Shown: positions 1-10,637 of the stretch, one piece after another
How positions within the stretch are numbered: the first letter of the stretch is position 1
Layout: every line of letters starts with the position of its first letter
The notes under the pieces: model-generated
What the model was told of the DNA's origin: nothing
Seen by the model: the letters and a program-made list of their open reading frames with translations, nothing else
Database searches by the model: none
Program-made: the position numbers and the translations under genes
Origin: JAYSSF01 sp043772005
GTDB lineage: Bacteria; Patescibacteriota; Gracilibacteria; Absconditabacterales; Absconditicoccaceae
Length of the DNA: 64,000 nucleotides
Assembly (NCBI GenBank): GCA_043772005.1
Contig: JAYVGP010000002.1
Span: forward strand, 67,422-131,421
Direction: 5' to 3'

Positions 1-1
1 T

Positions 2-685
2 TCTGCACAAGCAAGCTTAATCGCTGGAGTGTCACTGTGTGCAATATGAGTCTACCCGCTCATCATCGTCAAATCTCGTAACTATCTACCACTTGCGCTC
101 ACGCCACTATTATTTTGACTACAACAGATCGTCGAGTGATTTGTCTGGCTTGGATTATCTCATGGATCAGTCATCGGATGAGTACAGTTATGGACCTACG
201 GGTTTCTATTTTTCTCACAGATCTTTCGAGTAACACGAGCTCCGTATATGTTTTGGCACTCTGAAACATGAAAACACAAACAACGACTAAATATCCTTGT
301 AATCATAGGTATCATATTATCCAGCTACCTCGCATACTATCTAGTACAGTACGGCTGACAAGCATCGATCCTAGAGCGTCATATCCAATACAGCCTCTCC
401 CTACCACCTCAAGCCGTCTTAGTGGTGTATATCATCTATGGTCTGACTACTATCGGAGCTCCTCTTATGTCTTCTCGTGTTCATATCCAGTTGCGAGGGA
501 TCACACTATTTATCCTTGCATGTGCTACGTATCTGTTATACGAGCAATATTTTACATCCATATGGTGTTTCTGTGCTGCTATCCTCAGTATCTACATCTG
601 CTATATCATCAAAGTAGATGGTACAAACCAAAAAATCCTCATCAATCATGGTGAAGATATTACATCGCTTATATCCAAGTTATAG
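2..685 (+). CDS. DUF6629 family membrane protein (5' truncated by window edge)
   Basis: The frame is open from base 2 and ends at TAG. It begins SAQASLIAGVSLCAIGVYPL and continues LPLALTPLLFGLQQIVEGFVW, which matches the start of the DUF6629 family (normally MCFSA.AS..AG...). Only about three residues are therefore missing. At least six hydrophobic segments are visible, so it is an integral membrane protein of unknown function, about 227 residues in view. Several glycines are UGA, including one in the AIG motif. The last bases overlap the convergent small gene on the other strand by 6 nt. Family assignment is from motif memory. No function is inferred. Confidence 0.75.
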
Positions 686-826
686 TGGTTTCTTACCTTG
701 GATCACTCTGATCAATACAGAGACAATAGCAAGAACCAGTAAGATATGAATAATATCTCCTCCGATTCTGAATCAAAACCCCAATAACCACAGCACCACC
801 AATATGACAGCAATAGTATACAACAT
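680..826 (-). CDS. lmo0937-family (DUF5670-like) small membrane protein
   Basis: This 48-residue protein starts MLYTIAVILVVLWLLGFGF and continues IHILLVLAIVSVLIRVIQG. That is the typical two-helix pattern of lmo0937/DUF5670 proteins (MLYTIAVILLVLWLLG...GG.IHILLVLAVV). One glycine, after LLGF, is UGA. Homologues are small membrane proteins often linked to stress; their biochemical role is not known. It ends convergently inside the last codons of the DUF6629 gene. A TATAAT-like box about 195 nt upstream resembles one before the gene at 1484..1807. Confidence 0.75.
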
Positions 827-943
827 CAGTAATAGAGCTTAATAGATAAAGATTAGTCGTAATTGCAATTACAGTATAAGCCTATCCCGAAATATATAAA
901 TTACAAGAGCAAAGAATCAGATTATTTGTATATCGCACTACGA

Positions 944-977
944 AAAAATCCGCCCTTTTTTAGGTCACCGGATTTTT
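944..977 (-). terminator. Rho-independent terminator after the 1087..1503 gene
   Basis: The inverted repeat AAAATCCG/CGGATTTT is followed by a T run on the minus strand. It lies about 110 nt beyond the stop of the minus-strand gene ending at 1087. Confidence 0.6.
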
Positions 978-1086
978 ATTTTTATCTCAAAATCCCAACT
1001 CGAAAAACACCTTACAATCATTATACATGACTCTTACATAGCAGACCAATATATAAACTAATTTACAGGAGCAAAAGATATTATAT

Positions 1087-1503
1087 TTAATTAATGGAGT
1101 TTCCGTTTTCAGTCGATTGAGGATTATAGATAGATCATATTTCTTCATTAATAAATTCATAAGCACAATCTAACTCATGTAAAGTATCCAATACTCTTTG
1201 ATAATTATTGATTCACATAATAGTATTAGTAATTTCAATAGAAGAAATAGTTATATTATGTTTGAGCAAATATCTTACTATATGTTCACAACTTGATTCT
1301 ATATGCTCCATGCCAATAGTCCAAGTCAGATGTGTTTCATCTTGAGATAAAATTTCCCAAAACTCAGCTTTTCCAAAAGCATAAAGGTAAGCATTTTGAC
1401 TAAATATAGTAACAATATCATTCGACATATTATCAGTCATGATGGTACAGTAACTATTAGTCTCTGTGGAAGATTCTATTTCTTTAAGAATAAATATGAG
1501 CAT
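1087..1503 (-). CDS. hypothetical protein
   Basis: This 138-residue soluble protein starts MLIFILKEIESSTETNSYCT and ends TENGNSIN at TAA. It crosses two in-frame UGA codons, at 1213..1215 and near 1136. The middle part (AFGKAEFWEILSQDETHLTW) looks like a compact alpha/beta domain, but I do not recognise the family. It has no signal peptide or membrane segment. The AT-rich DNA before the ATG carries the terminator of the upstream gene. Confidence 0.6.
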
Positions 1504-1807
1504 AGTAAATATAATATATAAGTAAAAAGATAGGACAAATACATCCTATCTTTAAATAATGTTGTCAAACAAATCAACTATTATTATGTTTGTTCACATG
1601 GTCATTACCATGAATAGTAGTATGACTTGTTTGTCCAGTGCTGTCATGTGTACTGTGTACAATTTGAGATTTAGAGCCGTATTTGTCATTCTCATTAACT
1701 TTTGTTTGAGATATAACATTTCCTCCTGAATCTTGTACTTCTACACGATTGTGACCATCTTGTCCTGCTGTAACAACTTTTGCAGTTGAATCCAAATCCT
1801 TTGCCAT
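1484..1807 (-). CDS. small hydrophilic hypothetical protein; position of true stop uncertain
   Basis: The clearly coding part is 77 residues (MAKDLDSTAKVVTAGQDGHN... to ...HVNKHNNS). It is hydrophilic and rich in His, Asn, Ser and Thr. It then meets UGA at 1574..1576. Under code 25 the frame runs 30 residues further, through a strong terminator hairpin, to TAA at 1484..1486, and overlaps the next gene by 20 nt. The added tail is hydrophobic and unlike the body. Either the tail is an artefact and this UGA ends translation, or the protein has a membrane tail. The family is not recognised. Confidence 0.5.
1524..1553 (-). terminator. Rho-independent terminator
   Basis: A perfect 10-bp stem AAAGATAGGA/TCCTATCTTT with an 8-nt loop is followed by T residues on the minus strand. 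It sits 21 nt past the UGA at 1574..1576, inside the code-25 extension of that gene. Confidence 0.75.
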
Positions 1808-1983
1808 AAATTTTTATTTTGTTGGTCCGTTAAGATGGACATATAAATCATAATAATTGCCATATATATATATCAAGGCTTTTTTCTAAGTTTATTTCTA
1901 TCTCGAAAACCATCTCATAATCATTATACTCACATCATATTTTAAACCTACTTTCCACCCACTTTAACCCTACCTTAACCATA

Positions 1984-4248
1984 ATGTCCTCTACTCTCAC
2001 TACTCTCATCTCCACCAAGACCTGACTACCGTCGCGTATTGTTGAGACTATCATAGAATTGCTTGATCAGGGTAACACTGTCCCATTTATCGCGCGTTAT
2101 CGTAAAGAACTCACCGAATGAGCTACCGACGAACAACTCCGTGATTTTGCCGATATCTATGACTATACCAAGAGCCTCCAAGCTCGCAAAGCTGATGTCA
2201 TCCGCCTCATCAGCGAAAAAGGTCTTATGACTCCAGAACTGGAGAAGCAAATCATGGACGCACAGACTCTGGCCAAGGTCGAAGATCTCTACAGGCCATA
2301 CAAGGAGAAGAAGCTCTCCAAAGCAAGTATCGCCAAAGGCAAGTGACTGGGGCCACTCGCAAACTGTCTCAAAGCATGTCAGCTCACACTCGCAGAGTTT
2401 ACCACCGAAGCAGCGAAATTCATCATCGATACAGGTGATAGCAAGACTTCAGTCAAAACTACTGACGAAGCCATCCAGTGAGCTCAAGACATCGTCGCCG
2501 AAGAGGTTGCAGATCATGCAGCTCTCAGAGATGTCATCAGGCACAATACCAGCAACTCTATCATGCTCGTCGCCAAGCCGACCAAAACCTTTGAGGACAA
2601 TGGTACCTACAAAATCTATGCGAACTATAGTAAGAGACTATCCGAAATCCCATCATACGCCTTCCTCGCAGTCACCAGAGCTGAGGACGAAAAACAGTTG
2701 TCAGTCAGTCTCGCTCGAAATCTGGAAACTCTCAAGCAGTCAGCCGATCAATTCTTCATACCCAGAAAGCATAGTGACCTCAAAGCTACTCTCGACCAAT
2801 CCATCGAAGATGGTATCAAACGTCTCCTCGTGCCGTCACTGGAGAGAGAATTTATGTCTGATAAGAAACGTCGGTCTGACGAAGCCGCCATCAAGCTCTT
2901 TGGTGAGAACCTCAAGCAACTCCTCCTCACTCCGCCTGTCCGCGGCAAGATCGCCCTCGGGATGGATCCAGGATATCGCACGGGTACCAAGCTTGCAGTC
3001 GTCGACGCCACTGGTAAATTCCTCGCCAAAGATGTCATCTTCGCTACGATGTCCCATGATAATATTGATAAGGCTGACTCTATCGTGTTTGATCTCATCA
3101 CTAAGTATGGCATCGAACTGATTATGATTGGTAATGGTACAGCGAGTCGTGAAGCCAGCACATTTACTGCTAACCTCATCAAAAAGCACAAACTCGATAC
3201 CAAATACATGGTCGTCAGTGAAGCAGGAGCATCCGTATATTCAGCCAGCAAGCTCGCTCAAGACGAATATCCAGATCTGGATGTCACCGTAAGATGAGCG
3301 ATCAGTATCGCTCACAGAGTCCAAGATCCTCTTGCAGAACTCACCAAGATCGACCCCAAAGCGATTGGAGTCTGACAATATCAGCATGATGTCGATCAGA
3401 AACTCCTTGCTCAGAAGCTCGATGAGAGAGTCCAAGATGTGGTCAATGGTGTCTGAGTAGACGTCAATACAGCCAGTGCCACACTCCTCCAGTATATCGC
3501 CTGACTCACTCCCAAGATCGCGTCCAATATCGTCTCATATAGAGACGAAAACGGTCCATTTACGAGCAAAGCACAACTAAAGAAAGTCACAGGCCTATGA
3601 CCCAAAGCATATGAGCAGTGTGTATGATTTCTCCGTATTGTCGATGGTAAAGAGCCACTGGACGCCACTGGTATTCACCCCGAGATGTATGACAAAGTCT
3701 ACAACATGATTGAGTCAGAAGCATGAATCACCAAAAAGAAGGTTATATTACCAATAACCATCAACACAAATCTCAACACACTTGCTAGTAAATACGACAT
3801 CGGAACCCAAACTCTCTCTGATATCCTCGCCGAACTCGCTCGCCCAGGTCGTGACCCTCGTGACGATCTTGATCCACCAGTATTTGCCAGCGATATCTTG
3901 GATATCAAAGACCTGACTATTGGCATAACTCTCCAGTGAATCGTGCGTAATATCACGGATTTTGGTGCATTTGTCGATATTGGATTACACAGCGATGGAC
4001 TCGTCCACAAGTCACAGATGGCTGACCGCTATGTAGCTCACCCTATGGATGTCGTGAGTCTAGGACAACAAGTCAGTGTTCGCGTCGTAGATATTGATCT
4101 CGACAGAGAAAAAGTCGCTCTCAGTATGAAATCAGAAAACTATGCCCCGCCCGCTCCTCGTCCACAGTCAGTCACCCCTACTCCTACTCCAGCACCCATA
4201 CAGATCGAAACTCCATCAGAGATCAAGAGCAATATTAAGTGGGGCTAG
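1984..4248 (+). CDS. tex: Tex-family RNA-binding transcription accessory protein
   Basis: The protein is 754 residues, close to the usual 720-780 for Tex. The N-terminal Tex domain starts GLPSRIVETIIELLDQGNTV and has the FIARYRKELT and VEDLYRPYKEKK motifs. The YqgF-like domain has ALGMDPGYRTG. The helix-hairpin-helix region contains VGVDVNTASATLLQYIAGL. The C-terminal S1 domain (GIVRNITDFGAFVDIGLHSDG) binds RNA. About a dozen conserved glycines are encoded by UGA, which makes this one of the best demonstrations of code 25 here. The tail after S1 is Pro/Thr-rich (about 35 residues). Tex acts in the cytoplasm on RNA polymerase and RNA. The glycosylase gene follows 26 nt downstream, so the two may be cotranscribed. 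Confidence 0.95.
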
Positions 4249-4274
4249 ATCTAACTTTATAAACTTTTCAACCC

Positions 4275-4823
4275 ATGAATCGCTGCTGACGATGCCTCCG
4301 TGACCAACTCTATATGGACTATCACGACCACGAGTGGTGAGTGCCGATACATGATGATACCAAGCATTTTGAGTTTTTGGTATTGGAGACTTTTCAAGCC
4401 TGACTTAGTCGATATACCATCCTTCGCAAGCGTGCCAACTTCCACCTCACGTTTGATAACTTCGATCCTATCACAATCGGTAACTATACACCAGACAAGG
4501 TAGAAGAACTGATGCAGAATTCTGATATCGTCCGCCATCGTGGCAAAATCCTCGCAGCCATTACCAATGCTCATATCTTCCTCCAGATCCAAGCAGAATA
4601 TGGTTCATGGGATAACTTTATCCGAGCATATACCGATGGTAAAGTAATCAACAACCAAGTCACTGACTACCGCCAAGCTCCTACCACTTCACCACTCTCC
4701 GATCAGATATCCAAAGACCTCCGCAAACTCGGCATGAAGTTTGTAGGATCGACTGTCATGTACGCACACCTCCAAGCAACCGGTCAGGTCAACGATCATG
4801 AAGTCAGCTGTAAATATCATTAA
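4275..4823 (+). CDS. tag: DNA-3-methyladenine glycosylase I (Tag)
   Basis: The protein has 182 residues, the usual Tag length. It shows the RC.RC.RDQLYMDYHDHEWG start, LFEFLVLETFQAGLS-like motif, IVRHRGKILAAITNA, and FVGSTVMYAHLQATGQVNDH. The Zn ligands expected in Tag (Cys near the start, His of YHD, and the C-terminal His and Cys of NDHEVSCKYH) are all present. The usual Trp of AGLSW is Arg here. Tag removes 3-methyladenine from alkylated DNA in base excision repair. A second, unrelated alkylpurine glycosylase (AAG type) lies at 55806..56381. Confidence 0.93.
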
Positions 4824-4844
4824 TAAAGTAGACATCGATGAAAG

Positions 4845-4867
4845 ATCTCCCTTGTCAAGGGGAGATG
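4845..4867. repeat. palindromic G/C-rich element (GATCTCCCTT...AAGGGGAGAT)
   Basis: The inverted repeat ATCTCCCTT/AAGGGGAGAT lies between tag and the hydrolase gene. It has no U tract on the plus strand. It resembles in-gene palindromes at 40958..40979 and 55699..55735, so it may be a dispersed element rather than a terminator. Confidence 0.5.
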
Positions 4868-4980
4868 CGGAAGGCAGAAGGGTTTATCTTGCAATTCCAT
4901 TTTATATCTCTACCAAATAGATATTTATTATAATCCTAGAAGAGAACTCTTATTAGTCATCAAATCTAAATCACACCTAC

Positions 4981-6378
4981 ATGAAAGTACTAATAAAAAA
5001 AGAAATAATCAATTTCTGCGAAAAATATACTACATACGCAAACTCTTTTTTGGATGAGCGTCGTAATTTTTTTGAGTCAAGACTAGAAAAAGTAATTTTT
5101 GAATCTATTGAATATTTATCTAATAATAAAAGAATTACATGATATATTGTTAGTCCAAAAAATATAAACAATGAATGTGCCGTACTAATATATAATAAAT
5201 GATGAAATAATAATCAATCATTTGGTCGACTACAAGGAGATATTTCACCTAAAGAGTTATTCGTCACTATGTGATATTATGCTCAGCATGGATATATAGT
5301 GATAGCAAGTAACTATAGCGGATGAATAGGGTCTGATTGAGTGGATGAATTTGGCGGCGAAGATATTGATGATGTCACTAACCTATATCATGTCATTAAG
5401 GAATTAGACCAAGCAGATTCATCTAAAATATGAATGTTATGATATAGTCGTGGTGGTATGATGACATATCTATGTATGACTAAGCAACTATCTTGGCTTA
5501 AATCATGTGCGACAGTGTGATGAATAACAGATTTAATCTGATGAATACAACTAAGACCAGAAATGTATACTAATGTATATGTTCCATGTTTTGGAGGAAG
5601 TCAGAAAGACATGAAATTAAGATCAGCAATATATTTCATCGATAAAATATCTAAAGACACACCGCTACTACTGATGCAATGAAATGTAGATAATAAAGTA
5701 TCACCTCAGTTAGCTTTGAAATTTCTCTGAAAAGCTATAGGTCATTGATTAATCATAAGAGCACAATTTTATGAATGAGGAGACCATTATCTCACTACTC
5801 ACATAAAAGAAAGCTCTGAAACAATTAAAGATTGGTTCAATAATCACTTGCAATATCTATATATATGTAGAGTAATTTTGTCGTTAGTCGACAAAACTAA
5901 TATAATTATGGAAAATAATCGAATTTCAATGGACAAAGTAATGTCCTATCGCAACCAAGCAGTCATCTTATGCTATATGCGTAAGCATGATGTATCCATG
6001 GAAATTGCTAAAAAACATTTTCGTGGGATGCTCATATTCCTGTACTTGTGTGGCACTTCTGATAATACTTTCACCCCGAGTGAGGTAATTGATGAAATGT
6101 GGCATACGTTCTTACTGTCTACTAAGAACTATGACGACTTCTGTCAAGATTATTTTGGTAAGAAAATTCATCACAGTCCTGATGCTGTAATTTCCGAAGC
6201 TTCAAAAGAAAAAAATCAGCAACAGTACATTAACTTGTATATGAAAGCTGAAAAAACTTTTGGGGCGCTTGATCCTACTACATTCCCAAATCCTGCAGTT
6301 TTAGCTGTATCAGATTGTAATGGAGACTGTGGTAGCGGTGGTTCCTGTGAAGGTTCTACAAATTGTCAAAGTGAATAA
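4981..6378 (+). CDS. alpha/beta hydrolase fused in frame to a GRDP-like (glycine-rich domain) protein
   Basis: There is one continuous code-25 frame of 465 residues. Residues 1-290 are an alpha/beta hydrolase of the S9/dienelactone-hydrolase type, with nucleophile motif GYSRGG, acid region GNVDNKVSP and catalytic His in EGGDHYL. Residues 310-465 have VIDEMWHTFLLSTKNYDDFC and YFGKKIHHSP, typical of the glycine-rich-domain protein-like family, and a Cys/Gly-rich tail (DCNGDCGSGGSC). No TAA or TAG separates the parts. A hairpin at 5876..5896 and an ATG at 5908 (MENNRISMD) suggest that two genes once lay here and the first stop was lost. UGA codons are frequent in the hydrolase half and absent from the second half. 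The substrate is unknown. Confidence 0.75.
5876..5896 (+). other. hairpin at the hydrolase/GRDP junction
   Basis: An 8-bp perfect stem TTTTGTCG/CGACAAAA with a 5-nt loop sits exactly between the two domains. It may be a relic terminator of a once separate hydrolase gene. Confidence 0.5.
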
Positions 6379-6405
6379 ATATTTTTTCTAAAACCGACTA
6401 ATGAT

Positions 6406-6435
6406 AAGCTAACTGATATTCGGTTAGCTTTTTTT
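6406..6435 (+). terminator. Rho-independent terminator
   Basis: Stem AAGCTAAC/GTTAGCTT followed by a T run, 28 nt after the stop of the hydrolase fusion gene. Confidence 0.85.
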
Positions 6436-6485
6436 ATTAAACCCATAAAAAGAAAAGATCATATATAAATCACACTTTCGCAGAA

Positions 6486-7622
6486 TTATTTCTTCCCTCT
6501 AGCTTTAGCTCATTCCTTTGGCTTGATTTCTTCCTCTACCAAATCCTGAGGTTTCTTCTCCTTCTTAAATTCGTACGGTAACTTTTTATACCAGTATAAA
6601 TAGATATGCACCGCAAAGAATGCTACTGCAAACATAATAAAGATAATCACCTTGTTGGTCGAGTTGGTTCACTGGAGGAGCATCAACACCATCATAATCA
6701 GAGACCATGACCATACTACAATCCTAATCTCCGATCTTGTCCGCCCAAGCGTCAGCAATCTATGATGTAGATGTGTATAATCTCACTGTACTGGACTCTT
6801 ATGCATCCAAAACACCCTATGCATGACCACCCAGATACTATCCAGGATCATGGGACTCAGCACTGCCATCACCATCCCAATCTTCGCACCACCGATCAGC
6901 GCCATATACCCCAGTGTAAACCCATAGATAATCACACCAATATCCCTCACAAGTCACCAGGGCTTATACTCCATCACAGTAAATACAATCGAGATAATCA
7001 GCATAATAATAGAAATCTGACTTACCATACGTAGTGCCAGCAATGCATCCGAGCTTACAAACTGATAGTTGGGTAAAATCAAATATTGAATCAGCAAGAT
7101 CGTCGTCAAATAACCAATCGCAGCATTACCACCCGCAAATCCATACACTCCATCAAACCAGTTCATTGCATTCATAAATCCAAAGATCCACACTACTGCA
7201 AATCACACACCCACCATCACCGGTAACTCTACATGAGCAATCGTCAGACCTTCTCATACTCCACTATACATGACCACTCCTGCAATGACTGCCAACTGTA
7301 CCGTAAGCCTAAACATAGGAGATAGTCACTGCATGTCAGTATATCTATCAATGACATCATTGATCAGTGCAAACCCTCACAACACAATCGTCCCTACCAT
7401 CAAAGCCTGACCAATCTGAGTCTCTCGAGCTGCCGGTACCAGTACACTCGCCAACAACATCGCCACAAGCACAAAGATTCACTGATAGTTTGGTACACGA
7501 TCACGTTTAGGTTGATCCGCTCCAGGCCTATCGAGCAGTCATAAATACTGAAACCAGCGATTGCCTCACACAGCAATCACAATCGTAGCAATCATAATAA
7601 TGATAATGGATTCAGCTGACAT
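6486..7622 (-). CDS. MraY/WecA-type glycosyltransferase family 4 membrane protein
   Basis: This polytopic membrane protein has 378 residues. It carries the superfamily motifs NAMNWFDGVYGFAGG (usual N..N..DG.DGLA) and a C-terminal YTHLHHRLL (usual HLHH). The first motif reads INDVID, where most members have DD. It likely transfers a sugar-1-phosphate to undecaprenyl phosphate to start a surface polysaccharide. A separate, typical MraY lies at 48623, so this copy is more likely WecA/TagO-like. Its ATG follows the TAG of dsbB with no spacing, indicating coupled translation. The tail is Lys/Glu-rich and cytoplasmic. Confidence 0.88.
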
Positions 7623-8111
7623 CTAGTTCTTGTTATGAGTTAAATGGTAGCGATATGCATAAGCTGTTACTACAAAGATTACCACAAACGCTACAAGACA
7701 TAGAAACGGTATAGTAACAAATCATCCATAAATCACGTCAGTAGCAGCACAGCTCGCCTCAGCCCCTACTCCACAGATAAATGACTTAACTTCTGTAGTT
7801 GTATGAGACATCTGATACCAGTACTGATAGTATTCCAAAATAATCCCTAATCCGCTCAATATCAAAATCGGTGTATACATAGTAGCATCTCTACGCTTCC
7901 ATTCGATAATACCTAGTACCACAATCGGATACATCAGTACCCTTGCAAACCAACACATTGAACAAGGTAAGAGAGCATTACTACTCACAAACCACTCCTG
8001 ATAATACCAATTTTTGACAGGATCACCAAACCAACTATAGTACAATGATCACAATGTAGCAAACACTACCTGGGTAGTAATTAATTCAGGAGCTCGTTTA
8101 TATAATTTCAT
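7623..8111 (-). CDS. dsbB: disulfide bond formation protein B (DsbB)
   Basis: The protein has 162 residues with four hydrophobic segments. The first periplasmic pair is PCSMC (family C.LC) and the second pair lies in ICGVGAEASC. These are the redox cysteines that pass electrons from DsbA to quinone. It ends KN-TAG directly before the ATG of the GT4 transferase gene, so the two form an operon. No DsbA-like gene is in the window. Confidence 0.9.
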
Positions 8112-8216
8112 CGATCAATCATAACTAAATTATATTCAATGTAGTGTTTTACTACCCTGTTTCAATACAAAAGAAAACCCCAACCAAAGTCAGAGTTTCA
8201 CATATTTATATCATAA

Positions 8217-8645
8217 TTATCTTTTTGACCATTGTGGTGATCTTCTCGCTCCACGTAAACCTGGTTTCTTTCTTTCTTTTCTTCTTGGATCTCTTTTCAG
8301 TAGACCAAGTGGCTTAAGTTGTAGTCTAAATTCTGGATTAATCTGGATGAGTGCTCTAGCAAACGCAAGCTTAAGAGCATCTGATTGACCCATTGTACCA
8401 CCTCCGATAAGCTTTACTTCTGCATCATATCACTTGAGGAAGTTATCTCCAAGAGTGATAAGAGGGTATGTAGCATTTTCGAGCATATACTCTCTACCAC
8501 CAAAGTATTCTTGAAGAGAAATACTTGTTTCACCTTGGTTAACAGTGAATAAACCCTTACCTCCAGCAAAAAGCTTCACAGTAGCAGTAGATTGTTTTCT
8601 TCTTCCTACAGCGTAGGTATATGATGTTGATTTAGTAGCAGCCAT
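8217..8645 (-). CDS. rpsI: 30S ribosomal protein S9
   Basis: The protein has 142 residues, including [21 protein letters not shown] and the C-terminal [20 protein letters not shown]...WSKR, whose last Lys-Arg reaches the P-site tRNA in bacterial S9. One UGA encodes Gly in NFLKGYDAE. It is the last gene of the rpoA-rplQ-rplM-rpsI run. The gap to rplM contains no terminator. Confidence 0.97.
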
Positions 8646-8669
8646 AAGTATGAGAAATGTAATAAGTAA

Positions 8670-9131
8670 TTATTTAGTAACAGTAATCACGTTTGCTTGT
8701 TTGTCATATGGTGTAATATCCTGCACAAACAACTTAAGTCTCTTAAGTCTCTTATCTCTCAGTTTATTCTTTGGAAGCATTCCTTTGATTGCAAACCATA
8801 GAGCTTTTTCAGGATGTTTTGCCAATAACTCACTCAATGTCATTGATTTGATGTTACCTTTCCATCCACTATAACTGTGATATATTTTACTTTGGAGTTT
8901 GTTTGCCGTAACATGAAATTTTGCAGCATTTTTAAGTACTACTACATCTCCACAATCCCAAAAGTCACAATAGTGAGCTTTATTCTTACCGAGCAAGTGA
9001 TCAGCAACAATAGTAGCCAATCTACCAAGGGTATATTGTGATGCGTCGTACATATAGACAGACCTTGTGGTCTGAAGAGTCTGTAGTGGCACATAGAGTG
9101 TACGATTAAGATCTTGTTTTGTGAACTGCAT
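8670..9131 (-). CDS. rplM: 50S ribosomal protein L13
   Basis: The protein has 153 residues with YDASQYTLGRLATIVADHLL, CGDVVVLKNAAKF and ALWFAIKGMLPKNKLRDKRL, typical of L13. The chosen ATG (MQFTKQDL) sits just after rplQ. An upstream extension of the same frame would overlap rplQ and is rejected. The gene contains no UGA. Confidence 0.96.
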   Translation of the reverse strand: MQFTKQDLNRTLYVPLQTLQTTRSVYMYDASQYTLGRLATIVADHLLGKNKAHYCDFWDCGDVVVLKNAAKFHVTANKLQSKIYHSYSGWKGNIKSMTLSELLAKHPEKALWFAIKGMLPKNKLRDKRLKRLKLFVQDITPYDKQANVITVTK

Positions 9132-9159
9132 GAGAAATAACGATAGATAGATAATAATA

Positions 9160-9546
9160 TTAGATAAGAGTAACTCTGACTTGTTCTGTACCATCTCACT
9201 TTCTAAAACCAAGTTTATAGTTAGCAATATACCCGCTTGTTCTACTCTGGCCGATATAAGCAGGTACAAGATCAGCAATAACTTTTTGTCCAGCATCTTT
9301 AGTCCAGATGATAGATTTGACATATCTGATACCTTCTCTTGCAGCGTCTTCTGGACGTTCTGCATGAAGTTTTACCAAACGAGCGAAGAAATGGTCAGCA
9401 TATGCTTTCAATACTTTTGCTCTTTTAGGGGTTGTAACGATATATCCTGATGTTACCAAATTAGTGAGCATTGTCCTCAAGACATTAGATCTTGTTTGAT
9501 ATTGCCCTGTAGCTAATTGGATCAGCTTGTCTGAATGATGTCTCAT
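9160..9546 (-). CDS. rplQ: 50S ribosomal protein L17
   Basis: The protein has 128 residues, starting MRHHSDKLIQLATGQYQTRS (usual MRHR...LGR....R) with TPKRAKVLKAYADHFF. One UGA near the C-terminus encodes Gly, and the frame ends ...VRVTLI-TAA. It follows rpoA as in most bacteria. Confidence 0.95.
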
Positions 9547-9584
9547 AACTAATAGTATACTGTATAAATAAATATAATTCTGAC

Positions 9585-10592
9585 TTATGCAAGGAGTCCT
9601 TTACCAATCGAGTTAAGCGCATCTTCGATTTCATCGACTGCTTTCTTACCTACACCTCTCATACTGATCAGTTCATTTCTTTTCTTCTTTTCTAAATCCT
9701 CAACAAAGAGAATATTATTCTTAAGAAGTGCATTTCTTGTTCTTTCACTAAGTCCAAGGATCTCAATAGGTTGAGTCTTAATTGATCCATCACCACTATT
9801 GTGAGCTACTACCGTATGACCGCCATCTTGAATGTCCATGTGATCAACAAGCACTGATTTATCAACGAATGCATCAGAGAAGACAAATAGTTTTGCATAT
9901 GATGCTAATACTTCTCCCGCAAACGCTACGACATCTTTTGGTGAGAAGTCAGGAGATATAGTTGATACAGTAACAATCAGTTTATCCTTCATATTTCCAA
10001 TAAAGTCTTCAATCACTTCTTCAACTTCATATGCACATTGTGTGACACATGAGAAATCATTATCAATCAAAAGAAGGTTTGTATCAGTTTCATCTGCTTT
10101 TTCTTCTCTTGCTCTCAAGAACTCAATAGAATAATATCCGTATCACTTCTCCACTCTCATTTCAATATACAACTCTGCTGTTGAATCAGTAATCTCAAAT
10201 AAGTATTGATCTTCATTAAGACAAACTAAACCATCAGGTAGAGTTAGATTTGATGATGTATATATACCAATACCCTTAAATTTCTGACTAATCCATTGTG
10301 TTCTTGGGGTAAGTTCATCAGTTTTAAATCTAAGAGCTTTAGTAGCTAATACAATATCCATCACTGAATCTTTCACTCATTCTACTACCGCATATTCGTG
10401 AGCAGCTCACTTGATCTTAAGAGCAGTTACTGCACTACCATAGTTATATCCTACAATAATTCTTCTGAGTGCATTACCCATCGTGTGGCCAAAACCTCTT
10501 GGCAAATACTTAATCTCAAAGCTACTTGTAGTAGCATCGATTTGAGTATAGTCAATCGTAGGACTGTTGATGTATTGTTGTAGATCTAACAT
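9585..10592 (-). CDS. rpoA: DNA-directed RNA polymerase subunit alpha
   Basis: The protein has 335 residues. The N-terminal dimerisation domain has LPRGFGHTMGNALRRI. The C-terminal domain (LGLSERTRNALLKNNILF...MRGVGKKAVDEIEDAL) is the alpha-CTD that binds UP elements and activators. At least three UGA codons encode Gly (KIKGAAHE, VVEGMKD, VEKGYGYY) and split the standard-code frame into three. I prefer ATG at 10592 to a TTG five codons upstream. The place between rpsD and rplQ is the usual alpha-operon order. Confidence 0.96.
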
Positions 10593-10637
10593 ATCGATTG
10601 TCGGCAAAAATTAAATAGAATAGAAAATCAGTATAAA

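Noticed and set aside
39..654. Plus-strand Ser/Tyr-rich frames at the window start
   Set aside because: They are other-frame readings of the DUF6629 gene, which is continuous in code 25.
2836..3251. Long minus-strand frames inside tex
   Set aside because: They lie fully inside the Tex coding frame, which has all family motifs; they are codon-bias shadows.
6406..6435. Hairpin as a riboswitch for the GT4 gene
   Set aside because: It has terminator form on the plus strand, and the GT4 gene is convergent with its 3' end here.
9196..9365. Extended L13 start overlapping rplQ
   Set aside because: The L13 family begins near MQFTKQ; the extension is antisense-free but lies in rplQ and adds non-conserved sequence.
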